A DNA stretch of 20,563 nucleotides, from positions 1 to 20,563 of the forward strand of contig JBNKCL010000066.1 of assembly GCA_050287725.1 (NCBI GenBank). The letters run 5' to 3'. Position numbers and translations under genes: made by a program. The stretch comes from CBFDBF01 sp050287725. GTDB lineage: Bacteria; Pseudomonadota; Gammaproteobacteria; Chromatiales; Chromatiaceae. Under the pieces are notes generated by a model. The model worked only from the letters and a program-made list of their open reading frames with translations, was not told the DNA's origin and ran no database searches. This document shows positions 14,602 to 20,563 of this stretch, in pieces; the first letter of the stretch is position 1; every line of letters starts with the position of its first letter.

Positions 14602-16149
14602 CTAATTGCGGGATTTCTTCCGCCCTTTCTGCATCTTCATATTCAACATCCGGATGGTGGCGTTCATGGCGGCGAACACCTGATTGGAGTGCACGCCACG
14701 GGTCTTGAAGCTGCCCCGGTCGTCGCCCCAGGTGATGGTACATTCGGTCAGGGCGTCGGTCTTGCCGCCGCGCGGGATTCGCACCTCGTAGTCCAGCAGT
14801 TCCGGCATCTTGAACTCCTGCTTCTTCAGCACCTTGTTGACGGCGCTTACGAAGGCGTCGAAACCGCCGTTGCCCACCCCGGAACTGAGGTGCACCTCAC
14901 CCCCGATCCGGAGTTGGATGCTGGCGGTGGACTCCAACTTCAGACCGCTGGTGACGGAGCAGTTGATCAACTCCACCTGTTCGGAGTCCCGCCCCTCCAG
15001 CACCTCTGCGATGATGAAGGGCAGATCCTCGGAGGTGATGCTCTTCTTGGAGTCGCCCAGCTCCACCACCCGTTTGAGCACCTTCTCCAGGTTCTCGTCG
15101 GAAAGCGAAATATCGAGCCGCTCCAGATTCTTTAGTACCGACGCCTTGCCACTCATCTTGCCCAGGGCATAGCTGCGCTGGCGGGCGAACCGTTCCGGCG
15201 TCAGTCGGGTCTGATAGAGCCCTCCCTTCTTGTCGCCGTCCGCGTGGATACCGCTGGTCTGGGTGAACACATCCATACCGACGATGGGCGAGTTGTCGGA
15301 GATCCGTTTGCCGGAGAAGTTCTCCACCATCTGGCTGAGGCGCACGATGTGGGATTCGTCCACCGCCAGCTTCAGACCCATCTGATCGCGCAGGTTGACC
15401 ACCACCTCCGCCAACGAGGCGTTACCCGCCCGTTCGCCGAGGCAGTTGACCGTACAGTGAATGGAAGAAACCCCCGCCTTCGCCGCCATCAATGCATTGG
15501 AGGTGGCCAGCCCGTAGTCGTTATGAGGATGGAAATCCAGCGTCGCCCAGGGGAAACGGCGGACCATATCCGAGAGGCTCTCGTACACCTGATCCGGGGT
15601 CATCACCCCCAGGGTATCCGGCAACATGATGTGACCGACGGGGACGTTCCGCAGCCCCTCCATCAATGCGAACACATACTCCGGACTGTCCTGATAACCG
15701 TTGGACCAATCCTCCAGATAGAGGTTTACCGCCAGCTTGCGCTTGTGGGCGTACTCGATGGTCTGGCGAATATCCTTCAGGTGCTGCTCCAGCGACTTGC
15801 GCAACTGACCGCGGCAGTGTTTCTCGCTGCCCTTCGCCAGCAGATTGATCACCCGTCCGCCGGTATCGACGATCCAGTCCACGCTTCGCTTATGGTCGAC
15901 GAATCCCAACACCTCCACCCGGTCGGCCAGCTTCTTGCGCTTCGCCCACTGGATGATGTTGGCCACCGCCTCTCTCTCCCCCTCGGAGACCCGGGCCGAC
16001 GCCACCTCGATACGGTCCACCTTGAGCTGCTCCAACAACGCCTTGGCGATGTTGAGTTTCTCCGCCGGCGAAAAGGAGATCCCCTGGGTCTGCTCGCCGT
16101 CCCGCAGGGTGGTATCGAGAATCTTGATATGTCGAGCTGTTTTTGCCAT
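14602..16149 (-). CDS. cimA: (R)-citramalate synthase, Leptospira type
   Basis: This enzyme condenses pyruvate and acetyl-CoA to (R)-citramalate, the first step of the threonine-independent route to isoleucine. At 515 residues it has a catalytic TIM barrel (1-330), linker, and a C-terminal LeuA-type regulatory domain (about 390-510). Residues known to bind pyruvate and metal in Leptospira interrogans CimA occur at the same numbers: Arg16 and Asp17 (TTLRDGEQ), Leu81, Leu104, Tyr144, Glu146, Thr179, and the HxH His207/His209. Leu81 and Leu104 are the hydrophobic pair that favours pyruvate over 2-oxoisovalerate, so plain LeuA is less likely. In the regulatory domain most of the isoleucine-site region is kept, but the usual Tyr is Phe in GGFDAFV. 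Gene names for this group vary between isopropylmalate, homocitrate and citramalate synthase. It follows thrC by 41 bases. Confidence 0.85.
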   Translation of the reverse strand: MAKTARHIKILDTTLRDGEQTQGISFSPAEKLNIAKALLEQLKVDRIEVASARVSEGEREAVANIIQWAKRKKLADRVEVLGFVDHKRSVDWIVDTGGRVINLLAKGSEKHCRGQLRKSLEQHLKDIRQTIEYAHKRKLAVNLYLEDWSNGYQDSPEYVFALMEGLRNVPVGHIMLPDTLGVMTPDQVYESLSDMVRRFPWATLDFHPHNDYGLATSNALMAAKAGVSSIHCTVNCLGERAGNASLAEVVVNLRDQMGLKLAVDESHIVRLSQMVENFSGKRISDNSPIVGMDVFTQTSGIHADGDKKGGLYQTRLTPERFARQRSYALGKMSGKASVLKNLERLDISLSDENLEKVLKRVVELGDSKKSITSEDLPFIIAEVLEGRDSEQVELINCSVTSGLKLESTASIQLRIGGEVHLSSGVGNGGFDAFVSAVNKVLKKQEFKMPELLDYEVRIPRGGKTDALTECTITWGDDRGSFKTRGVHSNQVFAAMNATIRMLNMKMQKGRKKSRN

Positions 16150-16190
16150 TTCTGGTTTCCGTCGGGCCGCGCCCGAGATTCAGTAACCGG

Positions 16191-17573
16191 CTATTCCGCC
16201 AGCGCCTCTTGCATGAACCGCTTCACAACCTCCCGCTCCGCCGCCAACACCGCGCAACGGGTCTCCTTCTCCAGCAGACCTTGCAGGCAGGGGGGCGGGT
16301 CCGCCTCGACGCCGATGGCGTCACGCACCGCATCCCCGAACTTGGCGGGATGGGCGGTGGCGAGACAGATCGCCCCCGGGAACTCCTGCGCCGCGCGTAC
16401 CCCCACCGCAGTGTGGGGATCGAGGATGTAACCGTGATCCTGGTAGGAGGAACGGATCTGTTCCCGGGTTTCTTTTTCGCTGACCGCCGCGGCATGAAAC
16501 AGTCTCTGGACCTCGGACCGCTTCTCCGCCGTCACCTCCAGTTTTCCGGTACGCGCCATCTGCTCCATCAGTGCGCGCACCCCGGCCGCATCCTCGTTCA
16601 ATAAATAATAGAGGTAGCGCTCGAAGTTGGAAGAGATCTGAATATCCATGGAGGGACTGATGGTGGGGTACACCTCACCCGCCTGATAGACCCCGCTGTG
16701 CACGAACCGGCTGAGGATGTCGTTTCGGTTGGTGGCCAGAATCAGCCGCTCCACCGGCAGACCCATACGCAGCGCCATGTAACCGGCGAAGATATCGCCG
16801 AAGTTTCCGGTGGGCACCGAGAAGGTCACTCGCTGCTGCGGATCGCCCCCGGTCACCCGGCCCCAGGCATAAAAATAGTAAACGATCTGCGCCAGGATCC
16901 GGGCCCAGTTGATGGAGTTGACCGCCCCCAGGCTGTATTCACGCTTGAACTCCAGATCGTTGAACAACTCCTTGACGATCCGCTGACCGTCATCGAAGGT
17001 GCCGCGGATGGCGATGTTATGGACGTTCTGGTCCAGCACCGTGGTCATCTGCCGTTCCTGGATGGGAGAGACCCGCTGATAGGGGTGCAGGATGAAGATG
17101 TCGATCCGCTCCTGACCCCGCACCCCGGCGATGGCCGCCGAACCGGTATCGCCGGAGGTGGCGCCCAGGATATTGAGCCGCCCGCCGCTACGCTCCAGCA
17201 GCAGTTCGAACAAATTCCCCAGAAACTGCAACGCCACATCCTTGAAGGCGGCGGTGGGACCGTGGAACAACTCCAGGATGCGCAGCTCCCCCAACTCCAC
17301 CACCGGGGTCACCTCGGGGCTGTCGAAGACGGCATAGGAGCGTTCCACCAGATCGGTCAATTCCGCCCGGGTGAGATCCCCTTCCACATAGGGAAGCATC
17401 ACCTCCACCGCCAGTTCCCGGAACGGCAGGTCGGCCCACTTCCGCAGGGCCTCGGCGCTCACGGACGGAATCGTCTCCGGCAACAGCAGGCCGCCGTCGG
17501 TGGCCAACCCCATCATCACCGCTTCGGAGAAGGTGACCGGGTCGACACCGCCGCGGGTACTGATATAACGCAT
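16191..17573 (-). CDS. thrC: Threonine synthase
   Basis: This 460-residue PLP enzyme converts O-phosphohomoserine to threonine. The start MRYISTRGGVDPVTFSEAVM is typical of the longer, type-2 bacterial and fungal form. The PLP lysine is Lys111 in TAAFKDVALQFL, and the phosphate loop is GATSGDTGSAA (137-147). The C-terminal DPHTAVGV and TAHPAKFGDAV are also characteristic. A ggaagga ribosome-binding site precedes the ATG. No hom or thrB is in the window. cimA follows by 41 bases and is probably co-transcribed, so the two genes for isoleucine precursors share control. I find no threonine- or isoleucine-rich leader peptide upstream. Confidence 0.95.
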   Translation of the reverse strand: MRYISTRGGVDPVTFSEAVMMGLATDGGLLLPETIPSVSAEALRKWADLPFRELAVEVMLPYVEGDLTRAELTDLVERSYAVFDSPEVTPVVELGELRILELFHGPTAAFKDVALQFLGNLFELLLERSGGRLNILGATSGDTGSAAIAGVRGQERIDIFILHPYQRVSPIQERQMTTVLDQNVHNIAIRGTFDDGQRIVKELFNDLEFKREYSLGAVNSINWARILAQIVYYFYAWGRVTGGDPQQRVTFSVPTGNFGDIFAGYMALRMGLPVERLILATNRNDILSRFVHSGVYQAGEVYPTISPSMDIQISSNFERYLYYLLNEDAAGVRALMEQMARTGKLEVTAEKRSEVQRLFHAAAVSEKETREQIRSSYQDHGYILDPHTAVGVRAAQEFPGAICLATAHPAKFGDAVRDAIGVEADPPPCLQGLLEKETRCAVLAAEREVVKRFMQEALAE

Positions 17574-17609
17574 CGTTACTGTCCTTCCGGTATTCAGAAA
17601 TAGGAAGCG

Positions 17610-17618
17610 AGTATATCA
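17610..17618 (-). promoter_or_regulatory. Extended -10 promoter of thrC-cimA, inside an inverted repeat
   Basis: On the minus strand TGATATACT (17618-17610) is an extended -10 box; no good -35 is required for this class. The start would be near 17603. The box falls in gagtatatc (17609-17617), whose perfect complement gatatactc is at 17670-17678, and parts of the flanks also pair (agttcc.. with ..ggaac). A regulator might bind the two arms. Confidence 0.4.
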
Positions 17619-17706
17619 GTTCCCGGTGATGGGGCGCTGCTTCCGCTCGCCGGAACAGCCTCGCATCTCGATATACTCTGCGTTCATATTCCGGTTTTCG
17701 AAAAAC

Positions 17707-19758
17707 CTAACCTTTTCTTTTTCTCGTGCCGCGCTGATCTCTTCCGGGTCGCGTCACAACTCGTCGCCCTCGCGTATTTTCCCGCCTGGCATGAGTATCT
17801 CCGGGTTGCCAGGCCGGCACCAGATGGCGCTTGCCGTTGCCGATGAGATCGGCCCGTCCCATGCGCTTCAGCGCCTCGCGCAGCAGCGGCCAGTTCTCCG
17901 GATCGTGGTAACGCAGAAACGCCTTGTGCAGCCGCCGCTGGCGCAGACCGCGCACCACCGGCACCGTTCCCCGACCCGACCGAAGCGGCTGCAACGGATT
18001 GAGACCGGTATGGTACATGGCCGAGGCGAGCGCCAACGGTGTGGGCAGGAACGCCTGCACCTGGTCCGGCCGGAAGTCGTTGCGTTTCAGCCAGAGCGCC
18101 AACTGGAGCATATCCTGGTCGGTGGTGCCCGGATGGGCGGCGATGAAGTAGGGGATCAGGTACTGCTCCTTGCCCGCCTCTTCGGAGTAACGGTCGAACA
18201 GCCGTTTGAACTTATCGTAGACCCCGATCCCCGGCTTCATCATCATCCGCAGCGGCCCTTCCTCCGTATGCTCCGGGGCGATCTTGAGATAGCCCCCCAC
18301 ATGGTGGGTGACCAACTCCTTTACATAGGCGGGATCCCGCACCGCCAGGTCGTAGCGCAGGCCGGAGGCGACGAACACCCGCTTGATGCCCGGCAGCGTC
18401 CGGGCGCGCCGATAGAGACGGATCAGCGGGGTGTGATCCGCCGCCAGATGCCGGCACACCTCGGGGTAGATACAGGAGAACCGCCGGCAGGCCGCTTCGA
18501 TCCGCTCCTCTTCGCAACGCATCCGGTACATGTTGGCGGTGGGGCCGCCGAGATCGGAGATGTTGCCGGTAAAACCGGGCACCGTATCCCGGACGGTCTC
18601 GATCTCCCGCACGATGGAATCCTCCGAACGGCTCTGGATAATGCGTCCCTCGTGCTCAGTGATGGAGCAGAAGCTGCAACCGCCGAAACAGCCCCGCATG
18701 ATGTTGATGGAAAAACGGATCATCTCCCAGGCCGGATTGCGCGCCGCCCCGTAGGCGGGGTGAGGCCTTCGGGTGTAGGGGAGTTCATAGATACGATCCA
18801 GCTCGCGTTCGGTCAGGGGAATGGGCGGCGGATTGAGCCACACCTCCCGCTTGCCGTGGCGTTGCACCAGCGGACGGGCGTTGCCGGGATTGGTCTCCAG
18901 GTGAAACCGCCGGGACGCCTGGGCATAGAACAACGGATCGGACGCCACCTGATCATAAGAAGGGAGACGGACCACCGTCTGTTCCCCCGACCGCGCCGCT
19001 TCCGTATGGGGCTGCCGCTCCCCGATTCCGGTGGCATCGATCTCGCGCCACCCCGCCGGAACCGCCGATCGCAGAACAGCGGTGCCGCGCAAGTCGGTGA
19101 TCTCGGAGATCGGCTCCCCCGCCGCCAACCGGTGGGCCACCGCCACCACCGCCCGCTCCCCGTTGCCGAAGATCAGCAGGTCCGCCTTGGCGTCCGGCAG
19201 GATGGAACGGCGCACCTTGTCCGACCAGTAGTCGTAGTGGGCGATGCGGCGCAGGCTGGCCTCAATGCCGCCGAGCACGATGGGGACCCCCGGACAGGCC
19301 TCCCGCGCACGCTGGGCATAAACGATGGTTGCACGGTCCGGGCGCCTCCCCCCTTCGCCGTCCGGGGAGTAGGCGTCGTCGGAACGAATGCGCCGGTCAG
19401 CGGTGTAGCGGTTGACCATGGAGTCCATGTTCCCGGCGGTGATGCCGAAAAAGAGGTTGGGACGACCCAGCTTTCCGAACGCCTCGGCCGAGTGCCAGTC
19501 GGGTTGCGCGATGATGCCCACCCGGAACCCCTGCGCCTCCAACAACCGCCCGATCAGCGCCATCCCGAAACTGGGATGGTCCACATAGGCATCCCCCGTG
19601 ATGAGGATAATGTCGCAGCTGTCCCAGCCGAGCTGTTCCATCTCCTCCCGGGACATGGGCAACACCGGGGCGATACCGAAGCGCTTGGCCCAATATTGAC
19701 GATAAGAAAAGAGATCCGGGGACGACAACATAGCGTGCATAGTAACTGAAACCGCCAT
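17707..19758 (-). CDS. ygiQ: YgiQ family radical SAM protein
   Basis: This 683-residue protein is clearly YgiQ (UPF0313), a radical-SAM protein of unknown function. The radical-SAM cluster motif is CFGGCSFC with Cys357, Cys361 and Cys364, followed by SITEHEGR. An N-terminal domain (about 15-220) begins DLFSYRQYW and includes MSREEMEQLGWDSCD, GDAYVDHPSFG, VLGGIEASLRR and FGNGER. It lacks about 40 residues that E. coli YgiQ has near position 250 and part of the lysine-rich C-terminal tail; otherwise the two match along the length. ATGs at 19758, 19740 and 19731 are possible; the first has gggaat upstream. The tail after 655 is very basic (GRRVVTRPGRDQRGTRKRKG). It stands alone, with thrC starting 134 bases after its end. 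Confidence 0.93.
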   Translation of the reverse strand: MAVSVTMHAMLSSPDLFSYRQYWAKRFGIAPVLPMSREEMEQLGWDSCDIILITGDAYVDHPSFGMALIGRLLEAQGFRVGIIAQPDWHSAEAFGKLGRPNLFFGITAGNMDSMVNRYTADRRIRSDDAYSPDGEGGRRPDRATIVYAQRAREACPGVPIVLGGIEASLRRIAHYDYWSDKVRRSILPDAKADLLIFGNGERAVVAVAHRLAAGEPISEITDLRGTAVLRSAVPAGWREIDATGIGERQPHTEAARSGEQTVVRLPSYDQVASDPLFYAQASRRFHLETNPGNARPLVQRHGKREVWLNPPPIPLTERELDRIYELPYTRRPHPAYGAARNPAWEMIRFSINIMRGCFGGCSFCSITEHEGRIIQSRSEDSIVREIETVRDTVPGFTGNISDLGGPTANMYRMRCEEERIEAACRRFSCIYPEVCRHLAADHTPLIRLYRRARTLPGIKRVFVASGLRYDLAVRDPAYVKELVTHHVGGYLKIAPEHTEEGPLRMMMKPGIGVYDKFKRLFDRYSEEAGKEQYLIPYFIAAHPGTTDQDMLQLALWLKRNDFRPDQVQAFLPTPLALASAMYHTGLNPLQPLRSGRGTVPVVRGLRQRRLHKAFLRYHDPENWPLLREALKRMGRADLIGNGKRHLVPAWQPGDTHARRENTRGRRVVTRPGRDQRGTRKRKG

Positions 19759-19792
19759 CCAGGTATTCCCGCGCCGGCTTTGTATTAACCCA

Positions 19793-20077
19793 TTGTTTTT
19801 ACGGTATATTTGCGAACGTTAATATTCTTGCAATCGTTGACGGGTAGGCAACCGCAGGCTAGGATGCCCACAGGTCAACCGAGACGAGCGACCGAAAAAC
19901 AGAAGGGATTTCAAGCGTTAGGCGGGGAAATCCCGAAAGATAACGGTTGACAAGTACCCCTTTCTGGTACACGCTTTCCAAAATTAGAGAAATAATTCCA
20001 GTAAAAACAACTGGAAAGAACATAAAGCTACATTACAACCTTAGAACAGAACATCGCCTGCACGGGAGGATTATTAA
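19793..20077 (+). promoter_or_regulatory. Leader/promoter region with several inverted repeats
   Basis: This 19759-20077 gap holds no gene. AT-rich tracts at 19793-19826 (ttgttt, tatatt, taatatt) could be a promoter. Then follow gttgac (19836-19841) with gtcaac (19874-19879); gggatttc (19905-19912) with gaaatccc (19927-19934), 8 bp; TTGACA at 19947-19952, which might be a -35 box or the partner of gtcaacc (19874-19880 with 19945-19951, 7 bp); gtacc/ggtac (19954-19958, 19966-19970); and ttccagt/actggaa (19996-20002, 20010-20016). A strong ribosome-binding site ggagga is at 20065-20070. No known riboswitch class fits. The order of helices and possible alternative pairing are inferred. Confidence 0.5.
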
Positions 20078-20563
20078 ATGAACCGACGTCATATTACGGC
20101 CGTAGCGGTCGCACTCTGCCTGGCTGCTCCCGCAACCAGTTTTGCCACCAACGGCTATTTCTCGCACGGCTACGGCACAAAGAGCAAGGGTATGGCCGGC
20201 ACCGGCGTCGCTCTGCCTCAGGACTCCCTGGCCTCCGCCACCAACCCGGCGGGCAACGTCTGGGTGGGAGACCGTGTCGACCTGGGGCTCGCCTTTTTCT
20301 CGCCGGATCGGAGTTATACGGTCACCGGCGCGCCCAGCGGCGCCCCGGGGACTTTCGGCCTTGCGCCCGGCAGCTACGACAGCGCCAACGAACTGTTCCT
20401 GATCCCCTCCTTCGGCTGGAACACTATGATCGGGAACGATGCCGCCTTTGGGGTCGCACTCTACGGCAACGGCGGCATGAATATCGAATGGTCCGATGTC
20501 CCCTTCCCCGGAACGTTTGCCGGCGGGGCTTTCGGCGGCGATGACACCGCCGGTGTGGATCTG
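20078..20563 (+). CDS. FadL/OmpP1/TodX family outer-membrane protein, 5' part
   Basis: The first 162 residues are present and the gene runs off the window. A signal peptide of about 23 residues (MNRRHITAVAVALCLAAPATSFA) ends at an AxA-like site and is followed by TNGYFSHGYGTKSKGMAGTG and ATNPAG, the conserved N-terminal hatch of FadL-family beta-barrels. Later segments such as LGLAFFSPDRSYT and FGVALYGNGGM show alternating strand patterns and the glycine-rich turns of a barrel. Members move long-chain fatty acids, alkanes or aromatics across the outer membrane; which one cannot be told. ggagga lies 7 bases before the ATG, so the start is well supported. The end and the C-terminal aromatic residue are not visible. 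Confidence 0.88.
   Translation, partial: MNRRHITAVAVALCLAAPATSFATNGYFSHGYGTKSKGMAGTGVALPQDSLASATNPAGNVWVGDRVDLGLAFFSPDRSYTVTGAPSGAPGTFGLAPGSYDSANELFLIPSFGWNTMIGNDAAFGVALYGNGGMNIEWSDVPFPGTFAGGAFGGDDTAGVDL

Noticed and set aside
15244..16431. Plus-strand open frame of 395 residues
   Set aside because: It is antisense to cimA and the end of thrC, with no recognisable motifs.
17626..19749. Plus-strand open frame of 707 residues
   Set aside because: It is antisense to the unmistakable YgiQ gene. Its composition (rich in His, Arg, Gly, Pro) is that of a shadow frame in GC-rich DNA.
19836..19990. c-di-GMP (GEMM), cobalamin or glycine riboswitch before the FadL-like gene
   Set aside because: The conserved core sequences of these classes that I can recall are not present. 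Only unassigned inverted repeats remain.
1..20563. CRISPR array, tRNA, rRNA, insertion sequence or phage genes
   Set aside because: I saw no regularly spaced repeats, no cloverleaf or rRNA sequence, and no transposase, integrase or phage protein.

Overview
The window is a compact, GC-rich stretch (about 60 % or more by eye) of a gammaproteobacterial chromosome. IscR, Adk, PrmB, TrmJ, TrmO, SuhB, YcbL, YqiB, YgiQ and SirB2 all have gammaproteobacterial-type sequences, and a FadL-family porin starts at the right edge. A free-living, possibly sulfur-oxidising or phototrophic relative (Chromatiales-like) is plausible, but that is inference. There is no rRNA, tRNA, CRISPR array, transposase or phage gene.

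Layout. 1-317: intergenic, with repeat-like palindromes. 318-1945: trmJ (-) and suhB (+), divergent. 2033-3843: a small unknown ORF (+) whose stop interlocks with the stop of an acyl-CoA ligase (-). 4103-5632: a Ycf46-type AAA ATPase (+), visibly less GC-rich than its neighbours. 5860-8492: a tight minus-strand operon prmB / 109-aa unknown / hemN. 8647-9126: iscR (-) with intact cluster ligands but no isc genes nearby, and a rich promoter region. 9304-9777: yqiB (-). 9932-10306: a thioredoxin (-) between two clear terminators. 10401-11054: adk (-). 11187-12511: a nucleosidase/phosphorylase-like gene overlapping an SDR gene (+). 12516-13217: trmO (-). 13292-13681: sirB2 (+). 13944-14594: ycbL-like metallo-hydrolase (+). 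14602-17573: thrC then a Leptospira-type citramalate synthase cimA (-). 17707-19758: ygiQ (-). 20078-end: FadL-like outer-membrane protein (+, cut by the window edge), behind a roughly 320-base leader with several inverted repeats.

Functions. Most genes are housekeeping: tRNA modification (trmJ, trmO), ribosome modification (prmB), anaerobic haem synthesis (hemN), Fe-S sensing (iscR), adenylate balance (adk), redox (thioredoxin). The thrC-cimA pair suggests two routes to 2-oxobutyrate/isoleucine, one through threonine and one from pyruvate plus acetyl-CoA. The acyl-CoA ligase and the FadL-like porin could both serve fatty-acid or hydrophobic-substrate use but lie far apart.

No clear new multi-gene system is visible. 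The items most worth a second look are the structured leader before the FadL-like gene, the low-GC ycf46-type gene, the layered iscR control region, the unknown gene locked between prmB and hemN, and the thrC-cimA pair.
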